DNA of 64,000 nt from JACCTU01 sp963737405. GTDB lineage: Bacteria; Actinomycetota; Thermoleophilia; Gaiellales; Gaiellaceae. Where the stretch lies: the NCBI GenBank assembly GCA_963737405.1, contig CAVTSL010000005.1, forward strand, positions 310,001 to 374,000, in the 5' to 3' direction. Of this stretch, positions 27,450 through 34,223 are shown one piece after another. The notes below the pieces were generated by a model. The model was not told the DNA's origin. It saw nothing but the letters and a program-made list of their open reading frames with translations, and ran no database searches. Both the position numbers and the translations under genes were made by a program. Numbering within the stretch: the first letter of the stretch is position 1; each line of letters begins with the position of its first letter.

Positions 27450-27503
27450 CGCAGGACTCCTTTCGGGGGCGTCCGCCTCGTTTCTCCCTGTGCTCCGGGT
27501 CTC

Positions 27504-28316
27504 CTACGAGAGGTGGTCGGCTCGGCCGTAGCGCACCGCGCGCTCGACCGACCGCGGATCGGCGCCCGCCTCGAGCAGCTCCTGCCTTTGTTCTCCTTCC
27601 GCGAAGAGACGGAGGAAGAGCCAGGCGAACGCCGCGAAGGTGACGAGCGAGCCCTCGATCATCATGATCGCGCCCGCGGCCGCCTGGTCGGAGAGCCCGA
27701 CGTTCGCGTACGGGTCGTAGAAGACCTCGCCCGACCAGAGGAAGACGTTGGCGAGGACGGTCTCGACGAGCCGCACGACGACGATGTAGGCGAGCTTCGC
27801 CGCCGACCCGAACCACGCGGGCGCGGGAAGCACCTCCACGACCGGCGCCCACATCACCAGCCCCGCGGTGAAGAACGAGAGGTGCTCGAGCGCGTGCACG
27901 AACCCGTTCTCGATCGCGGCGTCGTAGGCGAACGGGAGGTGCCAGAGATAGAGGTTCGCGATCCAGAGCGGCAGCGCGACGAGCGGATGGACGAGGACGC
28001 GGAGCACCTGCATCGGCGGCAGCGCGAGCAAGGGTCGGAGCAGCGGGCCGTTGAGACCGACGAGGAGCGCGAGCGGCGCAAGGTCGCCGAGCAGGATGTG
28101 CTGCACCATGTGGAACGCGAACCGCTCCTCCCCGAGCGCCGCCACGGGTGAGACGACCGAGGCGAGGAGCAGCAGGAGCCCGAGCGCGAAGCTCGCGATC
28201 CTCCAGCGCGGAACGGGGGCCCCGCGCCGCTCGAGCGTGCGCGCCCGCACGCCGTACGCGACGCCGACGATCACGATCGGAGCGAGCTGCAGCGGGTCGA
28301 GCGTCCAGTCACCCAT
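27504..28316 (-). CDS. ctaG: Cytochrome c oxidase assembly factor CtaG (caa3 type)
   Basis: 270 residues with about seven helices. Signature segments are FHMVQHILLGDLAPLALL, PLWIANLYLWHLPFAYDAA and HALEHLSFFTAGLVMWAPV, with conserved histidines characteristic of CtaG_Bacillus-type proteins that help build the copper centre of cytochrome oxidase. The ATG at 28316 sits 7 nt after a TAGAGT hexamer that overlaps the divergent promoter of the VOC gene. A charged C-terminal tail follows the last helix. Confidence 0.92.
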   Translation of the reverse strand: MGDWTLDPLQLAPIVIVGVAYGVRARTLERRGAPVPRWRIASFALGLLLLLASVVSPVAALGEERFAFHMVQHILLGDLAPLALLVGLNGPLLRPLLALPPMQVLRVLVHPLVALPLWIANLYLWHLPFAYDAAIENGFVHALEHLSFFTAGLVMWAPVVEVLPAPAWFGSAAKLAYIVVVRLVETVLANVFLWSGEVFYDPYANVGLSDQAAAGAIMMIEGSLVTFAAFAWLFLRLFAEGEQRQELLEAGADPRSVERAVRYGRADHLS

Positions 28317-28323
28317 CGGTCGA

Positions 28324-28333
28324 ACTCTAGAAT
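28324..28333. promoter_or_regulatory. Shared divergent -10 elements ACTCTAGAAT (ctaG / VOC gene)
   Basis: Rightward TAGAAT at 28328-28333 lies 9 nt before the GTG at 28343. Leftward TAGAGT at 28329-28324 lies 7 nt before the ATG at 28316. The hexamers share the central TA, and both transcripts would be leaderless or nearly so. The intergenic gap is only 26 bp. Confidence 0.6.
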
Positions 28334-28342
28334 CGCTCTTCG

Positions 28343-28954
28343 GTGCACCTGTTCCACTACCACCTCGTCACGAGCAAGGTGCGCCAGGTCGAGGCGCGAT
28401 ACCTCGGGAAGCTGGGGTTCGACCTCGTCGCGCGCCACGGGCGGATCGCCGAGGACCTGACCTCGTTCGAGTCGGGCGTCTCGTGGGAGGAGCTCGAGCG
28501 GCGCGGCTTCAAGCTGCGGCTCTCGGAGCTCGAGCGGGGAGGCGTCAACGTCGTCGTGCAGCCCGGGCAGTGGGAGCTCCCGCGCGTCGACCACATCGGC
28601 CTCGCGCTCGACGACGACGAGTTCGACGAGACGCTCGAGCGCGCCGAGGAGCTCGAGCTCCGGGTGCAGGACCACGGCGGGCGGCGCACGTTCGTCTCGA
28701 CCAACGGCGGCTTCAGGCTCGAGGTGCACCCGCCGCGCGAGTGGCTCGAGGAGCTGCTGAAGGGCGGGGAGCAGTTCCGGCTCGGGGAGCTCCACCTGGT
28801 CGCGGACGACGCGGAGCAGAAGGCGAGCGCGCTCGCCGAGGTACTCGGCCTCGCGCCCGAGGGGACGACCGTGGCGCTCGGGGACACGATGGTGCGGTTC
28901 CGCGGGGGCGGCCCCCAGGGCCGGCCGCAGCTCGAGGCGGAGCTCTTTCTCTAA
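28343..28954 (+). CDS. VOC (glyoxalase/dioxygenase fold) protein
   Basis: 203 residues with two beta-alpha-beta-beta-beta units: HLFHYHLVTSKVRQVEARYL to the strand ending FRLEVHP, then LGELHLVADD in the second half. VDHIGLALDD carries a histidine in the usual metal-ligand position. Members include glyoxalases and ring-cleaving dioxygenases; the substrate cannot be told. Start GTG, apparently leaderless. Confidence 0.75.
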   Translation: MHLFHYHLVTSKVRQVEARYLGKLGFDLVARHGRIAEDLTSFESGVSWEELERRGFKLRLSELERGGVNVVVQPGQWELPRVDHIGLALDDDEFDETLERAEELELRVQDHGGRRTFVSTNGGFRLEVHPPREWLEELLKGGEQFRLGELHLVADDAEQKASALAEVLGLAPEGTTVALGDTMVRFRGGGPQGRPQLEAELFL

Positions 28955-28964
28955 GCGCTCGCCG

Positions 28965-29315
28965 TCAGTCGTCCTGGGCGAGCAGCTCGCCGTAGACCGC
29001 GAGCGAGGTCGCGGCCAGGCGCTCGGCGAGCGAGCCGATGTCGCGCCCCTCGACGACCGGCACGAAGACGACGCCGGCTCGGTTGACGTTGAACCCCTCG
29101 AGCTCGACGGTCCGCTCCGCGGTCTCGCGCCAGCCCTCGATGCCGGCCTTCCGGACGGCGGCGCCGTCGTCGGAGATGTCGATCCGAATCCCGCGCTTCC
29201 GGACACGGACGCGCACCGGATCATCGCCGTCGTACGTCAGCCCCGAGTCGAGGACGACCTCGCCCTCGTCGCCCCAGGACGTCCGCGCCTGCTCCAGCTG
29301 CTCCGCGATCGTCAG
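28965..29315 (-). CDS. Hypothetical protein with apparent CTG start
   Basis: About 116 residues, mixed alpha/beta, with a basic strand (VRVRVRKRGIRIDISDDG) and a C-terminal helix (LAERLAATSLAVYGELL). No family recognised. A canonical GTG start at 29216 would cut off a natural-looking N-terminus (LTIAEQLEQARTSWGDEG) that is in frame back to a stop. The only start-like codon there is CTG at 29315, exactly 6 nt after a TACGAT hexamer, the same geometry as purL. An ATG at 29323 is out of frame and inside the hexamer. Confidence 0.6.
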   Translation of the reverse strand: MTIAEQLEQARTSWGDEGEVVLDSGLTYDGDDPVRVRVRKRGIRIDISDDGAAVRKAGIEGWRETAERTVELEGFNVNRAGVVFVPVVEGRDIGSLAERLAATSLAVYGELLAQDD

Positions 29316-29321
29316 GGCTCC

Positions 29322-29331
29322 ATCGTAGACT
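29322..29331. promoter_or_regulatory. Shared divergent -10 elements ATCGTAGACT (hypothetical / purM)
   Basis: Leftward TACGAT (29327-29322) precedes the CTG at 29315 by 6 nt; rightward TAGACT (29326-29331) precedes the purM GTG at 29343 by 11 nt. The hexamers share the central TA. Confidence 0.55.
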
Positions 29332-29342
29332 CAGCGTCTCAG

Positions 29343-30233
29343 GTGGAGGGGCAGACGTACGAGTCGTCCGGCGTCTCGCTCGCAACGGCCGGCGCGGTCG
29401 TCGAGCGGCTGCGCGCGGCGGTCGAGTCGACAGGTGCGCGTCGGTTCGGCGCGTTCGCGGGGCTGCACCCGCTCGACGACGGCCGCCTGCTCGCCGCGTC
29501 GACCGACGGCGTCGGGACGAAGCTCGTGCTCGCGCGCGAGCGCGGCCAGCTGCGCGCCTGCGGCGCCGACCTCGCGGCGCACTGCATCAACGACGTGATC
29601 ACGACCGGCGCCGACCCGCTCTTCCTGCTCGACTACGTCGCCGCGAATCGGATCGAGCTCGAGCAGGTCGCCGAGCTCGTCGAGGGAATGGCCGAAGTCT
29701 GCCGCGCGGCCGGGTGCGCACTCGTCGGCGGCGAGACCGCTGAGCTGCCCGGGATCTACCGCGACGAGGAGCTCGACTTCGCCGGCACGTGCGTCGGGAT
29801 CGTCGAGCGCGAGCGGCTGGTCGACGGCTCGCGCGTCGAGCGCGGCGACGTGATCCTCGGCTTCCCCTCCGCCGGCGTTCACGCGAACGGGTTCACGCTC
29901 GTGCGACGCATCCTCGAGCTCGAGGACTACGACGGGCCCGACCTGCTCGCGCCGACCCGGCTCTACCTCGACGACGTCCGGAGGCTCCGCGATCGCGCCC
30001 ACGCGTTCGCACACGTCACGGGCGGCGGCATCGAGGGCAACCTGAGGAGGGTCGTTCCCGACTCGCTCGACGTGCACGTCGACTGGGACGCATGGGAACG
30101 CCCGCCCGTCTTCGAGTGGCTCGCGCGTCACGTCGGCGAGGACGAGCTCCGCCGGGTCTTCAACCTCGGCATCGGGTTCTGCGCGGTCGCGCCGCCGGGA
30201 ACCGACGGAACCGTGATCGGGGTGATCGCGTGA
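29343..30233 (+). CDS. purM: Phosphoribosylformylglycinamidine cyclo-ligase (AIR synthetase)
   Basis: Closes the imidazole ring (FGAM to AIR). 296 residues, about 40 short of the norm at the C-terminus. Present are YESSGVSLATAG, STDGVGTKL (nucleotide site), HCINDVITTGADPLFLLDYVA, GGETAELPGIY and VTGGGIEGNL, ending soon after FNLGIGF. The stop overlaps purN as GTGA. It heads the purM-purN-purH unit. Confidence 0.93.
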   Translation: MEGQTYESSGVSLATAGAVVERLRAAVESTGARRFGAFAGLHPLDDGRLLAASTDGVGTKLVLARERGQLRACGADLAAHCINDVITTGADPLFLLDYVAANRIELEQVAELVEGMAEVCRAAGCALVGGETAELPGIYRDEELDFAGTCVGIVERERLVDGSRVERGDVILGFPSAGVHANGFTLVRRILELEDYDGPDLLAPTRLYLDDVRRLRDRAHAFAHVTGGGIEGNLRRVVPDSLDVHVDWDAWERPPVFEWLARHVGEDELRRVFNLGIGFCAVAPPGTDGTVIGVIA

Positions 30234-30772
30234 TCGGCGTCCTCGTCTCGGGCGAGGGGACGAACCTGCAGGCGCTGCTCGACGAGGGGCTGCCGATCGC
30301 GGCCGTCGCGTCGAACCGCGCCGAGGCACGCGGGCTCGCGCGAGCCGAAGCCGCGGGCATCGCGACCGCGGTGTTCCCGCTCGACGCGTACACGAGCCGC
30401 GACGAGCGCGACGACGCGATGGCCGAGTGGCTCACGTCGCAGGGCGTCGAGTGGGTCGTCCTCGCGGGCTACATGCATCTGCTGCGCCCGTCGTTCCTCG
30501 ACCGGTTCCCCGAGCGCGTGATCAACGTGCACCCCGCGCTGCTCCCGCAGTTCCCGGGCGCGCACGCGATCGAGGACGCGCTCGCCGCGGGCGTGCGCGA
30601 GACCGGCGCGACGGTGCACTACGTCGACCAGGGCGTCGACACCGGGCCGGTGATCCTGCAGGAGCGGGTCGCGGTCGAGGACGCCGACACGGTCGAGAGC
30701 CTCCGCGCGCGCATCCAGGCGGTCGAGCATCGCCTCCTTCCGAAGGTGGTGAAAGACCTCTGCGCGCGCTGA
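30230..30772 (+). CDS. purN: Phosphoribosylglycinamide formyltransferase
   Basis: Transfers formyl from 10-formyl-THF to GAR. 180 residues: SGEGTNLQALLD near the N-terminus, LAGYMHLLRP, the catalytic INVHPALLPQFPG (Asn and His) and the catalytic aspartate in GVDTGPVILQ. The GTG start overlaps the purM stop, and its 3' end overlaps the apparent purH start. Confidence 0.94.
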   Translation: MIGVLVSGEGTNLQALLDEGLPIAAVASNRAEARGLARAEAAGIATAVFPLDAYTSRDERDDAMAEWLTSQGVEWVVLAGYMHLLRPSFLDRFPERVINVHPALLPQFPGAHAIEDALAAGVRETGATVHYVDQGVDTGPVILQERVAVEDADTVESLRARIQAVEHRLLPKVVKDLCAR

Positions 30773-32343
30773 TCTCCGTCTATGACAAGACCGGGCTCGA
30801 GCAGCTCGCCCGCGGCCTCGCCGACGCGGGCTGGGAGCTCGTCGCGAGCGGCGGCACGGCCACGGCGCTCGAGGCGCTCGGCCTCGAGGTGCAGCGAGTC
30901 GAGGACGTCACGCAGGCGCCGGAGATGCTCGGCGGCCGCGTCAAGACGCTCCACCCGCGCATCCACGCGGGCATCCTCGCCCGTCGCGACCGCGACGACG
31001 ACGTCGCCACGCTCGACGAGCACGACATCAGCCCGTTCGACCTCGTCTGCGTCAACCTCTACCCGTTCTCGCAGGTCGTCGCGAAGCACGGCGTCCGCGA
31101 GGACGAAGCGGTGGAGATGATCGACGTCGGCGGCCCGTCGATGCTCCGCGCGGCCGCGAAGAACTTCGCGCACGTCGCCCCGGTCTGCCGGCCCGACCAG
31201 TACCCGGTCGTGCTGCGCGAGCTGCGTGAGCACGGGGAGATCCCGCTCGAGACGCGGCGCTGGCTCGCGGGCGAGGCGTTCGCGACGACGGCCGCCTACG
31301 AGGCGGCGATCGCACGCTGGTTCAACGAGGTCGAGCTCTTCCCGGACGGCTTCATCCCGTCGTTCACGAAGGTGACCGAGCTGGCCTACGGCGAGAACCC
31401 GCACCAGCGCGCGGCGTACTACGCGGAGTCGGGCGCACGCGTCCACCTCCTCTCGCGCGTCGAGCAGCTGCACGGCAAAGAGCTCTCGTTCAACAACCTG
31501 AACGACCTCTCGGCCGCGCGCCTGCTCGCGCGCGAGTTCACGCTGCCGGCGTGCGTGATCGTCAAGCACGCAAATCCGTGCGGCGTCGCCGTCGCCGCGA
31601 CGATCGAGGAGGCGTATGCGAAGGCCCTCGCGTCCGATCCGACCTCCGCATACGGCGGCATCGTCGTGCTCAACCGCCCGGTCTCGCCCGAGCTCGGCGC
31701 AGCGCTCGCGCAGCAGTTCATCGAGGTGCTCTTCGCGCCCGGCTACGACGAGGCCGCGCTCGACGCCCTGCGCGTGAAGCAGGGCACGCGGATCCTCGCC
31801 GACGACGAGCGGCGTCGTCCCGACCGCGGGGAACGCGACTACAAGCGCGTGCTCGGCGGCCTGCTCGTCCAGGACCGCGACCTCGACGTCGAGGACCGCG
31901 AGGGGATGCGCGTCGTCGCCGGCAACCCGTCGGAGGAGCAGTGGGGCGACCTGCTCTTCGCGTGGCGCGTCGCGAAGCACGTCACGTCGAACGCGATCGT
32001 GCTCGTCAAGGACCTGCAGACGGTCGGCGTCGGCGCCGGGCAGCAGTCACGCGTCGATGCCGTGCGCCTCGCGGTCGAGAAGGCGACGGAGCACGGTCAC
32101 GACCTGACCGGCGCCGCGCTCGCGTCCGACGCCTTCTTCCCGTTCGCCGACGGGCCGGAGCTCGCGCTCGACGCCGGCGTGTCGTCGGTGATCCAGCCGG
32201 GCGGCTCGAAGCGCGACGACGAGGTCGCCGAGGCGATCGAGGCGGCGGGCGCGGTGATGGTGTTCACCGGCCGCCGCCACTTCCGCCACTACGAACCGAC
32301 CCGGAAGCCCGCGCCGAGGCGCGGGCGTCCGGGGCCGGTCTGA
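30760..32343 (+). CDS. purH: Bifunctional AICAR transformylase/IMP cyclohydrolase
   Basis: Last two steps to IMP; 527 residues. The cyclohydrolase part starts with ALISVYDKTGLEQLA and has GGRVKTLHPRIHAG; the transformylase part has the KHANPCG motif and SDAFFPF, and ends normally at RRHFRHY. There is no canonical start near the conserved N-terminus; CTG at 30760 (overlapping purN by 13 nt) is the best fit. Sixteen extra residues follow HFRHY, encoded through a GC hairpin. An 88-bp copy of this 3' end lies at 33369. Confidence 0.94.
   Translation: MRALISVYDKTGLEQLARGLADAGWELVASGGTATALEALGLEVQRVEDVTQAPEMLGGRVKTLHPRIHAGILARRDRDDDVATLDEHDISPFDLVCVNLYPFSQVVAKHGVREDEAVEMIDVGGPSMLRAAAKNFAHVAPVCRPDQYPVVLRELREHGEIPLETRRWLAGEAFATTAAYEAAIARWFNEVELFPDGFIPSFTKVTELAYGENPHQRAAYYAESGARVHLLSRVEQLHGKELSFNNLNDLSAARLLAREFTLPACVIVKHANPCGVAVAATIEEAYAKALASDPTSAYGGIVVLNRPVSPELGAALAQQFIEVLFAPGYDEAALDALRVKQGTRILADDERRRPDRGERDYKRVLGGLLVQDRDLDVEDREGMRVVAGNPSEEQWGDLLFAWRVAKHVTSNAIVLVKDLQTVGVGAGQQSRVDAVRLAVEKATEHGHDLTGAALASDAFFPFADGPELALDAGVSSVIQPGGSKRDDEVAEAIEAAGAVMVFTGRRHFRHYEPTRKPAPRRGRPGPV
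32205..32292 (+). repeat. 88-bp direct repeat, copy 1 (3' end of purH)
   Basis: This purH segment, from the serine-lysine codons before RDDEVAEA to the HFRHY codons, recurs at 33369-33456 in the same orientation with two mismatches by eye. The match stops abruptly at CACTAC in both copies. The repeats bracket the collagen-like gene. Confidence 0.9.
32307..32326 (+). terminator. GC-rich hairpin at the purH 3' end
   Basis: GCCCGCGCC pairs perfectly with GGCGCGGGC around a two-base loop, within the last codons of purH. There is no U tract, so it is a weak intrinsic terminator at best. Confidence 0.4.
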
Positions 32344-32347
32344 ACTG

Positions 32348-32977
32348 CTAGCTGGCGTTCGCGCAGACGACGTACAGCGTCATGTCTGCGGCGTTCACGT
32401 TGCGGTTGACCTGCACGATCCAGCCGGAGTTGTCGTTCGGCTTGACCGTGTTCGTGTCCCAGTCCATGCGACCGGGGAACGACGCGACGACGCCGCTTCC
32501 GTCCGAGAGTGCCGGCGAGTTGAACCCGTCGCTACCACCCGTGAACCGGTACCCGCCGCCAATCGCGACCTTGCCGGGCGAGCAGGCGACCGTGGCGATC
32601 GCGCCGCTGCCGACGCCGACGTACCCCGCACCCATGTCCGTGTTGCTGGCGTCCTTCGAGTAGCGCCAGGTGCGAACCTCGTACCCGCTGACGCCGTCCT
32701 GCCCCTTCGGTCCCTGAGCGCCAGCCGCGCCGGTTGCACCGGCCGCGCCGGCAGGCCCCTGCAGGCCGGTCGCGCCGGTCTCGCCCTTGTCGCCGGTCGC
32801 ACCCTTCTCGCCCGGCTGACCCTTCAGCGCCGCCTTCGCGCTCTTGGAGAGATCGACAACGCCGATCGAGCCGTTCTTGATGTTCGCGCCGGTCAGCATC
32901 TTGTTGGCCGCGAACGCGCCGGTCGTGATCAGCAGCGTGAGGGCAACGGCACCGAGCACGGCAATAACCTTTTTCAT
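32348..32977 (-). CDS. Secreted collagen-like repeat protein
   Basis: 209 residues: signal peptide (MKKVIAVLGAVALTLLITTG, cleavage near AFA), a short KNGSIGVVDLSKSAKAAL segment, fourteen uninterrupted Gly-X-Y triplets (residues 53-94), then a C-terminal beta-rich domain of about 110 residues with two cysteines. The GANIKNGSI-plus-collagen layout is common in secreted proteins of soil actinobacteria and Chloroflexi; the role may be adhesive or structural. ATG at 32977 has GAGGAAG upstream. Its upstream region contains an 80-bp block repeated exactly at 63444. Confidence 0.85.
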   Translation of the reverse strand: MKKVIAVLGAVALTLLITTGAFAANKMLTGANIKNGSIGVVDLSKSAKAALKGQPGEKGATGDKGETGATGLQGPAGAAGATGAAGAQGPKGQDGVSGYEVRTWRYSKDASNTDMGAGYVGVGSGAIATVACSPGKVAIGGGYRFTGGSDGFNSPALSDGSGVVASFPGRMDWDTNTVKPNDNSGWIVQVNRNVNAADMTLYVVCANAS

Positions 32978-33027
32978 TCGTTCTTCCTCTCGTGACGGTT
33001 CCCGGTCGACCCAATGTCGCCCGGTCT

Positions 33028-33107
33028 GAGAGACATTGTGCATAGCAAAAACGCTATGCGTGTGACACAAACGTGCCGGATGCGACCTTGGTCCTCGCGG
33101 CTACCGT
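33028..33107 (-). repeat. 80-bp block upstream of collagen-like gene, copy 1
   Basis: Identical base for base to 63444-63523, with weaker similarity extending to both start codons and about 65 bp further out. It contains the palindrome GCATAGC, six bases, GCTATGC (33040-33059); on the gene's strand this overlaps TAGCGT, a possible -10. It lies 51 bp upstream of the ATG, so a shared promoter/operator is plausible. Confidence 0.85.
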
Positions 33108-33194
33108 GACGCTCCCTGTGTGCGGTCGGTGAGCGCTCGTGACGGTGCGCTCCCGGCCGGCACGCGGGTCCGAGATTCTCGGCTCGAAGCCGGG

Positions 33195-33368
33195 CTACGG
33201 TCGCCAGAGGCGGTAGAAGGGCTGCGCACCGGCGTCGTTCGCGTACGCGGCGAACTGTCCGGGAGGTGTCTCCTGCTCGTCGATGCGGTCGTAGATGCGA
33301 GCGAAGTCGAGGGTGAACGCCTTGGCCACGGGCCCGTTCGTCCGGGCCTTCACCTGCTGCGCGAGCAG
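33195..33368 (-). pseudogene. Decayed fragment of the F420-dependent reductase-like gene
   Basis: On the minus strand this reads QVKARTNGPVAKAF, LDFARIYDRIDEQ and then directly AYANDAGAQPFYRLWRP. It matches the C-terminal half of the intact gene at 33646 but lacks about 43 internal residues (the part from the second helix to the ILVAY segment). It has no N-terminal half or start. Its 5' edge abuts the duplicated purH end, so both came from one duplication. Confidence 0.85.
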
Positions 33369-33456
33369 CTCGAACCGCGACGACGAGGTCGCGGAGGCGA
33401 TCGAGGCGGCGGGCGCGGTGATGGTGTTCACCGGCCGCCGCCACTTCCGCCACTAC
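33369..33456 (+). repeat. 88-bp direct repeat, copy 2 (orphan purH 3' end)
   Basis: Near-identical copy of 32205-32292 in the same orientation, without the rest of purH. It joins the reductase fragment at its left edge and a small membrane gene at its right. Confidence 0.9.
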
Positions 33457-33641
33457 AGCTGCCCGCGACCGCGAATCCCGAAGAGGGCCAGCACGATGAC
33501 TACGGCCGCCGCTGCGAGAACGCCGTCATCCAGAGCCCAGCTCGCGCTGAACAGCGAATCGAACACGATGCCGGCGAAGACGAGGATCAACGAGAGCACC
33601 AACCCAACACGGAGCCTGTGCCACTGATCATCGCGGAGCAT
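33453..33641 (-). CDS. Small membrane protein (62 aa)
   Basis: 62 residues with two hydrophobic helices (about 10-32, 38-57) and a basic end (GIRGRGQL). No family recognised. It lies 4 nt downstream of the reductase gene on the same strand. Its 3' end overlaps the orphan purH repeat by 4 nt. Confidence 0.55.
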   Translation of the reverse strand: MLRDDQWHRLRVGLVLSLILVFAGIVFDSLFSASWALDDGVLAAAAVVIVLALFGIRGRGQL

Positions 33642-33645
33642 GCAG

Positions 33646-34185
33646 CTACGGCCTCCAGAACCGGTAGAAGGGCTGCCCGCCGGCGTCGTTCGTGTACGCG
33701 ACGAGGATCGGGAGGAAGTCCTCCATCGCGCGGGCGTTGTCGAGGTTGCCGCCGTAGACCGGGTCGAAGCCGGCGTCGCGGATCAACTGCTCCGTGACCT
33801 CCCGCGCCTCGTCGTCGGCCGCGTAGATGTTCCCGGGCCGCGGGTCCTGCTCGTCGATCCGGTCGTAGATCCGCGCGAAGTTGAGGTTGAACGACTTCGC
33901 GACGTGACCGTTCGTGCGCGCCTTCACCTGGTGCGCGAGCGACGGAAAGCCCTCGGCGCGGCCGCCGAACGCGTTCGTCGCGTCGACGACGACCTTGCCC
34001 TCGAGCCCTGAGACCTTCGAGAGCGCGTCGTCGATGGCGCCTGACGGCACCGCGACGAGCACGGCGTCGGCGTCCGACGCGTCCCCGCCCTCCTGGCCGA
34101 GCTCCGTCACGTCGTGCCCGGCGTTCCGCCAGCGGCGGGCCAGCCCGCCGCCGATGTTTCCCCTGCCGATGGTCGTGATCTTCAT
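33646..34185 (-). CDS. NADPH-dependent F420 reductase-like oxidoreductase
   Basis: 179 residues of the NAD(P)-binding F420_oxidored family. The Rossmann motif is GRGNIGGGLARRW (residues 8-20), followed by ADAVLVAVPSGAI and VVVDATNAFGG. The C-terminal part has AYTNDAGGQPFYRFWRP. It may reduce F420 or another small substrate; the short length fits stand-alone NpdG-like proteins. A degraded partial copy lies at 33195. Divergent from the cystathionine beta-synthase gene. Confidence 0.82.
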   Translation of the reverse strand: MKITTIGRGNIGGGLARRWRNAGHDVTELGQEGGDASDADAVLVAVPSGAIDDALSKVSGLEGKVVVDATNAFGGRAEGFPSLAHQVKARTNGHVAKSFNLNFARIYDRIDEQDPRPGNIYAADDEAREVTEQLIRDAGFDPVYGGNLDNARAMEDFLPILVAYTNDAGGQPFYRFWRP

Positions 34186-34205
34186 GGCGGGATCTTGCCA
34201 AGCGC

Positions 34206-34215
34206 ACGGTAGGGT
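34206..34215. promoter_or_regulatory. Shared divergent -10 elements ACGGTAGGGT (reductase / CBS)
   Basis: Rightward TAGGGT (34210-34215) precedes the GTG at 34224 by 8 nt; leftward TACCGT (34211-34206) precedes the reductase ATG at 34185 by 20 nt. The hexamers share the central TA. Confidence 0.5.
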
Positions 34216-34223
34216 CCCGCAGC

